DNA from: Anaerolineae bacterium
Lineage (GTDB): Bacteria; Chloroflexota; Anaerolineae; Anaerolineales; Anaerolineaceae
Length of the DNA stretch: 62,028 nt
Direction: 5' to 3'
Assembly (NCBI GenBank): GCA_011176685.1
Contig: DUED01000038.1
Span: 1-62,028 of the forward strand
Below the pieces are notes generated by a model. It was given only the letters and a program-made list of their open reading frames with translations. It was not told the origin of the DNA and did not search any database. How positions within the stretch are numbered: the first letter of the stretch is position 1; the number at the start of each line of letters is the position of its first letter. Shown here in pieces: positions 7,513 through 16,610 of this stretch. Made by a program: the position numbers and the translations under genes.

Positions 7513-9825
7513 TTGGCAAAAAAGAAACCCCGCCGGTCTTCTTCTCGCTCATCTTCCTCTAGCGCTAAGAGTAAGCGGAGAACCGTTCCTTCAAAAAAAA
7601 CCCGTAGCAGCATAAGCCGCCTTTCAGCGGAGCGCAAGCTGGATATATTTGCTGTGGGTTTGACGCTCACCGGTTTGCTGTTGCTGATCGGTTTGATAAC
7701 CGGGCAAGAGAGTGGATTCACTGCCTATGTTATAACCCTGCTTTACCAGATTGCCGGGCTGGGAGCTTTCCTGCTGCCAGTGGTCTTGTTGATCATTGGC
7801 GTCTGGCTCTTACTGCGCAATGAACAGCGCTTGCCGGTCATTTCCAACGCCCGCCTGTTAGGTCTTGTTTTATTATTTTTCAACACTCTCACCTGGATGC
7901 ACTGGTTTTCAGGTGGAGGGTGGCAACAGGCGCAAGCTGGGGGTGGCGGAGGCTATCTGGGAGCCGTCTTCGAGCAAATTTTAATCATCAGTCTGGGCTG
8001 GTGGGGTGGGTTGGTAGTTCTGCTTGCCTGGCTTTTGATTGCTGCGGCACTGACATTTGATCTCTCTGTACCAGACCTTTTCCGCAAAGTGAATAGAACT
8101 GTATCCAAAACGGGTAAAACACTAGCTGATAAGTCAGCAATTATCCGGGAAAAAGCTAAGCGCAAACAGGTAGATAGACAGCAGCAAGCGGGTTTGGAGG
8201 GATTCACCCCAATTTTTAAGCGAAAAAAAGGCGAAGTTGCAAGAACGGGGCTGGAAAGTACCAAAGCCGGGGCAAAAAAACCTACTCAGTTAAAAGCAGC
8301 GCAAAAAACCCAGACCCAGCCAGTTATAAGGACAGGAGTTCGCACGGGAACTGCAAAACCACCATGGAAGCTGCCTGATATGGACTCGATCTTGAACCAG
8401 GTTGCTCCTGCTAAAAAGGATTTAAAAGTAGATGAGGAGCGCGCTCGCATCATTGAGGAAACGTTGGCATCTTTTGGTGCACCTGCTCATGTGGTAGAAA
8501 TACATCGTGGACCGACCGTTACACAGTTTGGTGTCGAGCCAGATTTCGTTCAGACTCGTACTGGCAGAACACGTGTGCGTGTAGGCAAGATCTCTTCACT
8601 GGCAGATGACCTGACACTGGCGTTGGCAGCTTCCCGTATACGTATACAGGCGCCTGTACCCGGCCGCCGCTATGTTGGAATAGAAGTGCCGAATTTGAAG
8701 CTATCATTAGTAACACTGCGGGAGGGCATGCAGAGCAAAGCATTCCGCCGCATTCGCTCCCCGCTGCGTTTTGTATTAGGCAAAGATGTTACTGGTAAAC
8801 CCCTTGCGGTGGACCTGACTGCCATGCCGCATCTGCTAATCGCAGGTACAACCGGTTCGGGCAAATCTGTCTGCATTAATGCTATTTTATGCTGCCTTTT
8901 AATGCAGCGCACGCCCGCTGAACTGCGCTTGGTATTGGTGGATCCCAAGCGGGTAGAGTTATCTGGTTATAATGGCATTCCACACCTGCTTACGCCCATT
9001 ATTGTGAAACCCGAAAAAGTGATCAGTGTGCTGAAGTGGATGTCGCGCGAGATGGACAACCGCTACCATAAGTTTGCAGAATTGGGTGCGCGTAATATCC
9101 AGGAATATAACAAAGGCCAGCTGGATAAGTTGCCCCATATTCTAGTAGTCATTGATGAGCTGGCGGATTTGATGATGCTGGCTCCAGAAGAGACGGAAAA
9201 AAATCTCAACCGTCTGGCGCAGTTGGCACGGGCGACTGGTATTCATCTGGTGATCGCCACCCAGCGCCCCTCTGTGGATGTTATTACCGGCATGATCAAA
9301 GCTAATTTCCCGGCGCGCGTATCCTTTGCGGTTGTTGCTGGCGTGGACAGCCGTGTGGTACTGGATCGGCCTGGAGCGGAGCGTTTGATTGGTAGAGGCG
9401 ATATGCTCTTTCAGGCGCCGGATTCAGCCGTACCCAAGCGCTTGCAGGGTGTATTTGTCTCTGAGGAGGAAATCCAGCGACTGGTTAAGTTCTGGCAGTC
9501 ACAGGCAGAAGCGGTTGAGAAAACACAGCCGACATCAGTAAAAAGAAAGACTGAAACTATCCCAACCAGCACAGCGACCCTGACCGAGGTTCCCTTATTA
9601 GATGAAGCTCCGCCATTGGATGAGGACCCGCTTTTACCAAGGGCGATCGAAATCGTGCGTGGGGAGCAGCGCGCTTCAATTTCCATGCTGCAGCGCAAAC
9701 TGCGCATCGGTTACACTCGCGCCGCGCGCATGGTTGATCGCTTGGAGGAATTGGAGATTATTGGTAAACCAGCCAATAACCGTGGTGTGCGACCGGTGCT
9801 GGATTATGGGGATAAGAAATCATAG
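7513..9825 (+). CDS. ftsK: DNA translocase FtsK/SpoIIIE
   Basis: 770 residues, TTG start. A basic, serine-rich N-terminus is followed by four membrane helices (about 45-180), a charged linker and the motor. The motor has the alpha/beta region (IEETLASFGAPAHVVEIHRGPTV), Walker A GTTGSGKS near residue 446, Walker B LVVIDELADLMM, and ATQRPSVDVITG. A C-terminal winged-helix gamma domain (SISMLQRKLRIGYTRAARMVDRLE) binds polarity sequences on DNA. It pumps chromosomal DNA through the division septum. The ends of ftsK and metK converge on a 197-bp spacer that holds two hairpins. Confidence 0.96.
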   Translation: MAKKKPRRSSSRSSSSSAKSKRRTVPSKKTRSSISRLSAERKLDIFAVGLTLTGLLLLIGLITGQESGFTAYVITLLYQIAGLGAFLLPVVLLIIGVWLLLRNEQRLPVISNARLLGLVLLFFNTLTWMHWFSGGGWQQAQAGGGGGYLGAVFEQILIISLGWWGGLVVLLAWLLIAAALTFDLSVPDLFRKVNRTVSKTGKTLADKSAIIREKAKRKQVDRQQQAGLEGFTPIFKRKKGEVARTGLESTKAGAKKPTQLKAAQKTQTQPVIRTGVRTGTAKPPWKLPDMDSILNQVAPAKKDLKVDEERARIIEETLASFGAPAHVVEIHRGPTVTQFGVEPDFVQTRTGRTRVRVGKISSLADDLTLALAASRIRIQAPVPGRRYVGIEVPNLKLSLVTLREGMQSKAFRRIRSPLRFVLGKDVTGKPLAVDLTAMPHLLIAGTTGSGKSVCINAILCCLLMQRTPAELRLVLVDPKRVELSGYNGIPHLLTPIIVKPEKVISVLKWMSREMDNRYHKFAELGARNIQEYNKGQLDKLPHILVVIDELADLMMLAPEETEKNLNRLAQLARATGIHLVIATQRPSVDVITGMIKANFPARVSFAVVAGVDSRVVLDRPGAERLIGRGDMLFQAPDSAVPKRLQGVFVSEEEIQRLVKFWQSQAEAVEKTQPTSVKRKTETIPTSTATLTEVPLLDEAPPLDEDPLLPRAIEIVRGEQRASISMLQRKLRIGYTRAARMVDRLEELEIIGKPANNRGVRPVLDYGDKKS

Positions 9826-9919
9826 GGCTCTTTTCCCAAGATTGCGAAGTATGCTACTGCGGCTCCTAGAAATGATATACCTTTAGATAATGGTGGGAAT
9901 TAATAGTTGCCCTGCCATG

Positions 9920-9960
9920 TGCTACAACAATCTATTGTAGGGCGCTTATCCCTAAGCGCC
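9920..9960. repeat. Two hairpins between ftsK and metK, one of a palindromic repeat family
   Basis: CTACAA/TTGTAG (9922-9940) is followed directly by a perfect 8-bp palindrome GGCGCTTA-TCCC-TAAGCGCC (9941-9960). There is no T-run, so it is not a classical terminator on either strand, though it may protect both convergent transcripts. It shares its layout with the element at 17591-17614: GTAGGGCG, three bases, ATCCC, then the complementary half. Confidence 0.7.
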
Positions 9961-10022
9961 GTTCTTATTATTGCGGGAATAGTGCTTTATGAATATTCTG
10001 AGTAAATTCCTAATTTGCCGTA

Positions 10023-11231
10023 CTACAGCCCCGAGGATTTGCGCATGCTTTCAGCTTTGTCAGTATTTTCCCATGTCAAATCTAAATCGTCTCTGCCAAA
10101 GTGCCCATAAGCAGCTATCTGCTGATAAATGGGGCGACGCAGCTTCAAGTCACGGATGATGGCTCCCGGGCGCAGGTCGAAATGATCATAGACCAGCTTG
10201 GAAATCTTTTCATCTGCAATTACGCCGGTGCCGAAGGTTTCTACATTAATGCTGACCGGATGTGCTACACCAATCGCATATGCCAGTTGGATTTCGCAGC
10301 GGTCTGCCAGTCCAGCTTTCACGATATTCTTGGCAGCCCAGCGAGCTGCATAAGCGCCTGAGCGGTCTACCTTGGTGGGGTCCTTGCCACTGAAGCAACC
10401 ACCGCCGTGGCGTCCCATGCCACCGTAGGTGTCCACGATGATCTTGCGCCCGGTCAAACCGGAATCGCCCATGGGTCCACCGGTCACGAAGCGACCAGTC
10501 GGGTTGATATGATAGATGGTGTTTTCATCTAACATATTGGTGGGGATCACAGGGCGGATGATGTGTTCAATTACCTGCTTGCGGATTTCCTCCTGCTCAA
10601 TTTCGGGCGCGTGCTGGGTGCTGAGAACCACAGTTTCTACGCGTGCCGGTTTACCATAGTGATACTCCACCGTCACCTGGCTTTTTCCATCAGGACGTAG
10701 CCAGTCAAGTGTGTGGTTCTTGCGCACTTCTGCCAAGCGGCGGGTGAGTTTGTGTGCCAGGTAAATAGGCATGGGCATTAAAACATCTGTCTCGTTGCAG
10801 GCAAAGCCGAACATCATGCCTTGGTCACCAGCGCCTAACGCTTCTACTTCTTCGTCTGTCATTTCGCCCCGCTTGGCCTCTAATGACTTGTTTACGCCCA
10901 TGGCGATATCCCCGGATTGCTTGGCGATTGCCACTAGCACGCCGCAGGTGTTGCCATCGAAGCCCTTGTCAGTGTTGTCGTAACCAATGCCTTTGACTAC
11001 CTTACGCACCAACTCGTCGTAATTAATGATTGCATTGGTGGTAATCTCGCCTAACAGCATTACGTAACCAGTCTTGGTAGCAGATTCACAAGCTACGCGT
11101 GAGCGCGGATCCTGCTCCAGGCAAGCGTCCAGCACTGCATCGCTGACCTGGTCGCAGAGTTTATCCGGGTGTCCCTCGGTGACCGATTCAGAAGTGAACA
11201 TGTACTTTGGGGATTCCATTAAAGTTTTCAT
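10023..11231 (-). CDS. metK: S-adenosylmethionine synthetase
   Basis: Makes SAM from methionine and ATP. The N-terminal [22 protein letters not shown], central [14 protein letters not shown] and the P-loop-like GGxG motif [22 protein letters not shown] are the three family signatures. The frame is open up to 11312, but that extension lies inside the SAM-I riboswitch. The real start is ATG at 11231 ([12 protein letters not shown]), with AAGGAG 13 bases upstream, giving 402 residues. Transcription is controlled by the riboswitch, a direct product-feedback loop. It supplies the many SAM-dependent methyltransferases in this window. Confidence 0.97.
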   Translation of the reverse strand: MKTLMESPKYMFTSESVTEGHPDKLCDQVSDAVLDACLEQDPRSRVACESATKTGYVMLLGEITTNAIINYDELVRKVVKGIGYDNTDKGFDGNTCGVLVAIAKQSGDIAMGVNKSLEAKRGEMTDEEVEALGAGDQGMMFGFACNETDVLMPMPIYLAHKLTRRLAEVRKNHTLDWLRPDGKSQVTVEYHYGKPARVETVVLSTQHAPEIEQEEIRKQVIEHIIRPVIPTNMLDENTIYHINPTGRFVTGGPMGDSGLTGRKIIVDTYGGMGRHGGGCFSGKDPTKVDRSGAYAARWAAKNIVKAGLADRCEIQLAYAIGVAHPVSINVETFGTGVIADEKISKLVYDHFDLRPGAIIRDLKLRRPIYQQIAAYGHFGRDDLDLTWENTDKAESMRKSSGL

Positions 11232-11256
11232 ATGGCTTGAATGTCTCCTTATTAAG

Positions 11257-11288
11257 TAAAATTGCCCCTTCCGAAGTGAGGGGGCAAT
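11257..11288 (-). terminator. Expression-platform terminator of the SAM-I riboswitch
   Basis: Minus strand ATTGCCCC and GGGGCAAT pair around a short loop and are followed by TTTTA. It sits between the SAM aptamer and the metK start codon, as expected for transcriptional OFF control by SAM. Confidence 0.85.
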
Positions 11289-11304
11289 CGCATTTCTTGC
11301 GGTT

Positions 11305-11427
11305 CCTCTCATCTTCCAGAATGTCTTTCTGCCGGAATTGGCACCATCGAGTAGCAGCTGCCTTCATCTGCTTGTCAGGTTGCCGAGGTTTCATCGGGCC
11401 GATCCCTCCACCTCTCTGGATAAGAGT
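11305..11427 (-). promoter_or_regulatory. SAM-I (S-box) riboswitch upstream of metK
   Basis: The minus strand shows the canonical S-box blocks in order: CTTATCCAGAGAGG, GGAGGGA, GGCCCGATGAAACCTCGG CAACC, GGTGCCAATTCC and GATGAGAGG. These form P1-P4 with the kink-turn and the SAM-binding core. SAM binding should favour the terminator at 11257-11288 and switch metK off. Confidence 0.97.
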
Positions 11428-11460
11428 TCCTTCCGGGGCTCTTCTTTTGTAACCGCAAGG

Positions 11461-11489
11461 TTTATAACACAGCTTGTAGGGGTTGTCAA
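11461..11489 (-). promoter_or_regulatory. Promoter of the metK riboswitch transcript
   Basis: TTGACA (11484-11489) and TATAAA (11461-11466) on the minus strand are 17 bases apart. The start point would fall about 25-30 bases before the aptamer. Confidence 0.8.
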
Positions 11490-11599
11490 ATTGACCGTGT
11501 GCGCGCTATTTTCTATAAAAGAATTTCTGTTGAACCTTGCGATTGAGTCGAGAAAAATAATTACAGATTAATTAATAAGATGATTTAGTAATGGGAAAC

Positions 11600-12517
11600 C
11601 TATTCCTTTTTAATCTGAAAAACGTCAAAGTCGTGAACGACGTTTGTGTTTGGAAAGACTTCCCGGGCTTCTTTCTGGACATCTTTTGCACGATATCGAC
11701 GTGAGATGTGAGTCAGGAATAGCTTTTTCACATTGGATTGTACTGCCAGTTCAGCTGCGTCGTTAGCCGTCAGGTGTGCATACTTGCGGGCCATTTCGAT
11801 TTCACCCTGCAGGTAGGTGCCTTCAATCACCAATGCATCTGCGTCTTTGCAGGCTTTCACTAGATTATCTGTTTTGCCGCTATCACCCACAATAACTAGC
11901 TTAATGCCTGGCTGGAATTCACCCAGCACCTGGTCGGGCTTGATCATTCTCCCATCGGGTAATTTCACTTTCTTGCCTGCCACGAGATCACGCCGCCAGG
12001 GTCCAGAGGGAATTTTCAGTTGCTCAGCTTTTTCTGCCAAAAATGGGTGTCTTCCCCGCTCTTTAAAAGTGAAACCATAACAATCTGGTCCCCGGTGACT
12101 GACCGGAAAAGCGCTAATAGAAAAATCGCTTTCTTCAATAAAAACACCCTTCTTGATAGGTATTAAGTCAATGGGGAAGGGCGGATTGATACCGCGGATG
12201 ACTACCTTGAATAGCAGATCGGCGATACGCTTCAGGGCAGAAGTACCCCCGAAGATCTCCAATTTGTCAATGGCTTCCCAACGCAGATATGTAGATACCA
12301 ACCCGCCAATTCCTAGAATGTGGTCGAGATGACCATGCGTAATGAGGATGCGGTTTAATTTTTTAAAGCCCAGACCTGACTCAAGGATCTGGCGCTGTGT
12401 GCCCTCGCCGCAGTCTACTAGAAAACGGTGCTGGTTGTGTTTGACTACCTGCGCAGGTAATCCACGCTGTATAGAAGGTGCTGATGCGGAAGTTCCCAGA
12501 AAGACCAGTTCGAACAA
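11600..12517 (-). CDS. rnz: Ribonuclease Z
   Basis: Metallo-beta-lactamase-fold tRNA 3' endonuclease. FLGTSASAPSIQRGLPA at the N-terminus, VDCGEGTQRQ, and the zinc motif THGHLDH (H61, H63, D65, H66) are all present. Later ligands are H140 region (PVSHRGPDCYGF), D216 region (VIVGDSGKTDN) and the C-terminal LTHISRRY. 305 residues is the family length. It removes the 3' trailer from tRNA precursors, which matters here because the tRNA genes of the window do not encode CCA. Confidence 0.95.
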   Translation of the reverse strand: MFELVFLGTSASAPSIQRGLPAQVVKHNQHRFLVDCGEGTQRQILESGLGFKKLNRILITHGHLDHILGIGGLVSTYLRWEAIDKLEIFGGTSALKRIADLLFKVVIRGINPPFPIDLIPIKKGVFIEESDFSISAFPVSHRGPDCYGFTFKERGRHPFLAEKAEQLKIPSGPWRRDLVAGKKVKLPDGRMIKPDQVLGEFQPGIKLVIVGDSGKTDNLVKACKDADALVIEGTYLQGEIEMARKYAHLTANDAAELAVQSNVKKLFLTHISRRYRAKDVQKEAREVFPNTNVVHDFDVFQIKKE

Positions 12518-12726
12518 ATGTAATAATTCCTTTCGAGTAAAGTGCTTTATTGTACTTCATCTTACTATAGAAGAATTGAGGTAAGATTCTGGTAGTCTAT
12601 ATGAATGTTTGTCTTGAAAGGCTTTAAAACTGTTGCTTATTGGCATTTAACTTGCAACTATAAGGACAGACACAAGAAACTAATCTGGAGGTTAAAATTA
12701 TCCTCAAGAACATAGAGGAGCGTAAT

Positions 12727-13212
12727 ATGGAATTAAAGACTATAGCTATTGAGAAACCCGAGAATGTGAATTTTATCCTTGGACAATCCCATTTTATCAA
12801 AACTGTAGAGGATATCCATGAAGCCATGGTGACTGCTGTGCCGGGTATTAAATTTGGGCTGGCTTTCTGTGAGTCTTCCGATAAGTGCTTGGTGCGTTGG
12901 TCCGGAACGGATGAAGCTATGATTGCACTGGCAAAAAATAATGCGCTTGCCATTGGTGCCGGTCATAGTTTTATTTTATTTCTGGCGGAGGGCTTTTATC
13001 CCGTCAACGTGCTCAATGCAATTAAAATAGTACCTGAGGTGTGCCGGATTTTCTGTGCCTCTGCCAATCAAACCTATGTCATAGTTGTGGATGTAGAAGG
13101 GGGACGAGCTATTTTAGGTGTAGCAGATGGGAACAAGCCCAAGGGTATTGAAGGTGAAGAGGATATTGCCTGGCGTAAAGATTTTTTACGCAAGATTGGC
13201 TACAAGAATTAA
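12727..13212 (+). CDS. Adenosine-specific kinase family protein
   Basis: 161 residues matching the small adenosine-specific kinase family (PF04008, first studied in archaea) over its whole length: GQSHFIKTVEDIHEA, GIKFGLAFCESSDKCLVRWSGTD, GHSFILFL and the C-terminal DIAWRKDFLRKIGYK. The family is reported to phosphorylate or bind adenosine; the physiological role in bacteria is unclear. ATAGAGGAGCG precedes the start. It stands alone, 36 bp before the lipoprotein gene on the same strand. Confidence 0.88.
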   Translation: MELKTIAIEKPENVNFILGQSHFIKTVEDIHEAMVTAVPGIKFGLAFCESSDKCLVRWSGTDEAMIALAKNNALAIGAGHSFILFLAEGFYPVNVLNAIKIVPEVCRIFCASANQTYVIVVDVEGGRAILGVADGNKPKGIEGEEDIAWRKDFLRKIGYKN

Positions 13213-13248
13213 TAAATTCACCCTGATTTATTGAGAGGAGAGATACTA

Positions 13249-14133
13249 ATGAAAAATAAATTTGCTCTTGTGATGATACTTATGCTGGTATTAGCTTCTG
13301 GCTGTGATATCATCCCCCAGTTTGAACAAATCAAGCAGCAGTATCTGGGAGGTCGTGTGGAAGAGCTGCTGACAGCTATGCCGACTGCTGCGCAGAAGCC
13401 AATGCAATCCACGCCAACTGTTGGACTGCCAACCATTGAACCAACTGAGGACGGTGCAGATGTAACTGCAACTGAAACACCGCAACCTGAATCACAACCT
13501 ACTCCAACCATAACACCGACTGTAGATTCAGACGACCCGGCAGTTTACCTGGGTGAGCCCGCCTGGAAAGATACCATGGATGAAGCCAAATACTGGCCAG
13601 TAGGTGGCGACCAATATTCTACAGCTTACTTTGAGAATGGCTATATGCGCATGACAGTGTTCACTACTTATGATGCTTGGAGGTTGGCAACTACTTCAAG
13701 TTTGGGAAACAATTATATTGAAACCACTTTTATAGTAGAAACCTGCTCTGGTTCGGACCATTACGGCATCATGTTCCGTGTGCCTGATAGGCATGCAGCC
13801 AACCGTGGCTATCTGTTTGGGGTTACCTGCGATGGGCGCTATTCCTTGCGCGAATGGGATGCCACATTGGGTGATAATGGATTGATGGTCTATCTGGTAC
13901 GCTGGGTGCAGGATGGCAACATCAATACGGGTTCCAATCAGACTAACCGAGTGGGTATCATGACTATTGATGACCGCCTGATCATGTTCATCAACGGCGT
14001 TCAGGTGGATGAGTTCAGCGACGATACATTTCCAGAGGGATCCTTTGGTGTGTTTGTTGGTTCAGATGTCACCGAGAAACTTACGGTAAAAATCCAGGAG
14101 GTAAGTTACTGGAGCAATCCAACCTTACCTTAG
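13249..14133 (+). CDS. Secreted lipoprotein with a jelly-roll/laminin-G-like domain
   Basis: The frame is open from TTG 13231, but ATG 13249 lies 7 bases after GAGAGGAGAG and gives a proper signal: MKNKFALVMILMLVLASGC, with the acylated Cys near residue 19. A Thr/Pro-rich linker (about 45-95) leads to a compact domain (about 100-290) with EPAWKDTMDE, NNYIETTFIVETC and FGVFVGSDV. This pattern resembles the concanavalin-like (DUF1080/LamG-like) modules of Chloroflexota lipoproteins. Probably a surface carbohydrate-binding protein, but the ligand is unknown. Confidence 0.75.
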   Translation: MKNKFALVMILMLVLASGCDIIPQFEQIKQQYLGGRVEELLTAMPTAAQKPMQSTPTVGLPTIEPTEDGADVTATETPQPESQPTPTITPTVDSDDPAVYLGEPAWKDTMDEAKYWPVGGDQYSTAYFENGYMRMTVFTTYDAWRLATTSSLGNNYIETTFIVETCSGSDHYGIMFRVPDRHAANRGYLFGVTCDGRYSLREWDATLGDNGLMVYLVRWVQDGNINTGSNQTNRVGIMTIDDRLIMFINGVQVDEFSDDTFPEGSFGVFVGSDVTEKLTVKIQEVSYWSNPTLP

Positions 14134-14151
14134 TAAATAATAATGGAGTGA

Positions 14152-14183
14152 TAGAAGCCTGCTGCCTGTTTGGCGGGCTTCTA
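14152..14183. terminator. Hairpin between convergent genes
   Basis: TAGAAGCC and GGGCTTCTA pair around a 14-base loop, in the 54-bp gap between two converging genes. There is an AT-rich flank on both sides but only short T-runs, so a bidirectional terminator is likely rather than certain. Confidence 0.55.
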
Positions 14184-14187
14184 TAAT

Positions 14188-14880
14188 TTAAACGATTGTT
14201 TTGACAACTTCAATGCCGTTCAGCGCCATATGATAAAGGAACAACGGGTGCAGCAAGTTGCCCGGGTGCGGCAAAGCACTAACTTCCCTAGCAGTTTCCA
14301 ATGGCATGTCGTAGGTCTCCACACAGTCCTCTGGCACGATCACACGCCAATCTTTTTCGTACGCATTGGCATAAGTGCGCATATGAATGGCTAAAAGATA
14401 GGTGCAGATATCCGTGCAGTCGCCGACAATGATAAAAGTTGTGATTTCCGGATGGCTCTCTATCCACTCATTTAATCCGGTGTTTTGTGCTGGTGAGATG
14501 GAATTCTTGTGCAGGATGGTCATCTGGTCGTAAAAAGCCAGTTTCTTAATTTCATCGACCGCTTCAGCTTCCTCTGTGCCGCAGATAGCGTGCGGCGGGT
14601 AAGCGTTGAATTCCAGCGCATGCGTTGTATGGCAGTCATGGCTGAGGACAATGTTTCTGACCCCTGCATCCCAGGCAAGCTTGAACAGGCGTACGATGGG
14701 CTGGATGATGGTGGCAACGCGCTCACTGGCAAGGTTACCGGATTTGCAAAAGCCATTAGTCACATCCACTGAGAGGATGGCAGTGTGTTCTGGCTGTGCA
14801 AAAACATCCTCTGCCTTTAAATCCGTAAGAGACTTCATCCAGTTATCAAGATAGTCTAAAAAAGCTGTATACTCTTTCAT
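14188..14880 (-). CDS. Isochorismatase-family cysteine hydrolase
   Basis: 230 residues with the nicotinamidase/isochorismatase fold: catalytic Asp in LSVDVTNGFCKSGNL, a lysine in the ILHKNSIS region and the nucleophile Cys in VGDCTDICTYLLA. The SHDCHTTHALEFNAYPPHAICGTEEAE block resembles the nicotinamidase metal site (D-x-H...H). A role as pyrazinamidase/nicotinamidase-like amidohydrolase in NAD salvage is possible, but the subfamily cannot be fixed from sequence alone. GAAAGAAAGATG gives the start. It stands alone on the minus strand. Confidence 0.85.
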   Translation of the reverse strand: MKEYTAFLDYLDNWMKSLTDLKAEDVFAQPEHTAILSVDVTNGFCKSGNLASERVATIIQPIVRLFKLAWDAGVRNIVLSHDCHTTHALEFNAYPPHAICGTEEAEAVDEIKKLAFYDQMTILHKNSISPAQNTGLNEWIESHPEITTFIIVGDCTDICTYLLAIHMRTYANAYEKDWRVIVPEDCVETYDMPLETAREVSALPHPGNLLHPLFLYHMALNGIEVVKTIV

Positions 14881-15012
14881 CTTTCTTTCCTCAAGAGATT
14901 CTTTATTATCAGCATACCATTTTTGCTTACATAAAATAGTTAATATTTGATTAATTGTAATTAATAATCAGGTGCGTTATTTAAATTATGCCTGTGTTAA
15001 AATCTTTACCAT

Positions 15013-15672
15013 ATGCTACCCCCGGATTCCCTAGTTACCATCTTTTTATTTTCTTTTGGGATGGCTATCGGTGCGGTACTCTCGCCCGGGCCAGTAACAG
15101 TGGCTGTCGTCACCCAGTCGCCACGCGTTGGCTGGGCCACCGGCCCGTTGATATCGCTGGGTCACGCTTTGATGGAACTGCTCATGGCAATGTTCATCGT
15201 ATTAGGCATATCCACATTGCTTGCTTCCTCCGGGATGCAGACTGCTATTGCCCTTTTAGGCGGAGTTTTGTTGATGTGGATGGGCGGAGGATACTTGCTG
15301 GCAGCAATCAAGCGCAAGTATCGGCTTCCTACAGCGCAGGAGCATTCCCGGGTTATGAATCGCTGGCAGATTTTTTCGCTGGGTATGCTGACCACCATCA
15401 GCAGCCCCTTCTGGTATGCCTGGTGGATCACTGTGGCTGCCACTTATATGCTGCAGGCTAAATCATTGGGCTTAATGCCGGTTGCGGCATTTTATCTGGG
15501 GCATATCAGTGTGGACTTCATCTGGAATACACTGCTTGCCACTATGATAGGCGGCGGGCGCAAGCTGTTGACTAACAAGACATACAATCTCATCATGGGC
15601 GCCTGTGGGATATTCCTTGTTTATCTGGGTGTTCAATTTCTGATTATGGGGATTAAAGGAATGGCAGGTTAA
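15013..15672 (+). CDS. LysE family translocator
   Basis: 219 residues, six predicted membrane helices. The N-terminal GAVLSPGPVTVAVVTQSPRVGWATGP is the LysE/RhtB signature, and SLGMLTTISSPFWYAWWI marks the second repeat half. Members export amino acids such as lysine, arginine or homoserine lactone. It is 2 bp from the DNA methyltransferase gene, so the two are almost certainly cotranscribed, although no functional link is obvious. Confidence 0.88.
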   Translation: MLPPDSLVTIFLFSFGMAIGAVLSPGPVTVAVVTQSPRVGWATGPLISLGHALMELLMAMFIVLGISTLLASSGMQTAIALLGGVLLMWMGGGYLLAAIKRKYRLPTAQEHSRVMNRWQIFSLGMLTTISSPFWYAWWITVAATYMLQAKSLGLMPVAAFYLGHISVDFIWNTLLATMIGGGRKLLTNKTYNLIMGACGIFLVYLGVQFLIMGIKGMAG

Positions 15673-15674
15673 GT

Positions 15675-16535
15675 ATGGGGAATAAAATTTATTTCGGGGA
15701 AAATTTACCTATCTTACAGCAATTACCTGATTCTTATGTGGACTTGATTTATATCGATCCACCTTTCAACACCGGTCGACGCCAATCGCGCACTCGCATC
15801 CAGACTGTGCGTTCAGAAAAGGGCGATCGGGTGGGATTCCAGGGCAAACGATACGAGACAGTAAAGCTGGGCATGAAAGGTTATCAGGACATTTTTGATG
15901 ATTATCTGGCGTTTCTGGAACCACGCTTGCGACAGGCACACCGCGTGCTGAAACCGCATGGTAGTTTATATTTTCATATTGATTACAGGGAGGTGCATTA
16001 CTGCAAAGTGCTGTTGGACCAGATATTCGGTAGGGAATGTTTTCTAAACGAGATTATCTGGGCGTATGATTATGGTGGACGAACGCGTAAGCGCTGGCCG
16101 CCCAAGCATGACAATATCCTTTGGTATGCCAAAGACCCTGTCAACTATATCTTCAACTATGAGGAGATCAAACGTATCCCCTATATGGCGCCCGGTCTGG
16201 TGGGTAAGGAAAAAGCCAGCAAAGGTAAACTGCCCACGGATACCTGGTGGCATACTATTGTTGGCACTAACAGTAAGGAAAAAACTGGTTATCCTACTCA
16301 GAAACCGCTGGGGGTACTACGGCGCATTATTCAAGCATCATCCAGCCTTGGTGATACGGTATTAGATTTTTTTGCTGGAAGTGGTACTGTGGGTATTGCC
16401 TGCCTGGAGTTGAGGCGAAATTTCATTTTGATAGATAATAATCTACAGGCATTAGAGGTTATGGCGCGGCGCTTTAAGGATATATCTGAAATTGAGTGGA
16501 TAGGATATCCTTTATCTGGTGAGGGAAAATCATAA
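15675..16535 (+). CDS. Site-specific DNA methyltransferase, beta class (orphan)
   Basis: 286 residues. Motif IV DLIYIDPPFNTG comes first (near residue 28) and the SAM-binding motif I DTVLDFFAGSGTVG near the C-terminus (about 231-244). That is the beta-class order of N6-adenine and N4-cytosine enzymes such as CcrM. DPPF is usual for N6-adenine. A TRD-like insert (about 110-200) contains RTRKRWPPKHDNILWYAKD. YPTQKPLGVLRRII is motif X. No restriction enzyme lies nearby, so it is probably a solitary, regulatory-type methylase. The recognition sequence cannot be predicted. Expressed with the LysE gene (2 bp gap). Confidence 0.92.
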   Translation: MGNKIYFGENLPILQQLPDSYVDLIYIDPPFNTGRRQSRTRIQTVRSEKGDRVGFQGKRYETVKLGMKGYQDIFDDYLAFLEPRLRQAHRVLKPHGSLYFHIDYREVHYCKVLLDQIFGRECFLNEIIWAYDYGGRTRKRWPPKHDNILWYAKDPVNYIFNYEEIKRIPYMAPGLVGKEKASKGKLPTDTWWHTIVGTNSKEKTGYPTQKPLGVLRRIIQASSSLGDTVLDFFAGSGTVGIACLELRRNFILIDNNLQALEVMARRFKDISEIEWIGYPLSGEGKS

Positions 16536-16610
16536 TGAAGTCAAAAATCCCCATCCTGGAATTTAACTTTCCTATATAAATTACAACTGATCAATTATTT
16601 ATTGTTGAGG

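Noticed and set aside
11232-11312. N-terminal extension of metK to 11312
   Set aside because: It would translate the SAM-I aptamer and terminator; the AAGGAG-ATG at 11231 is the supported start.
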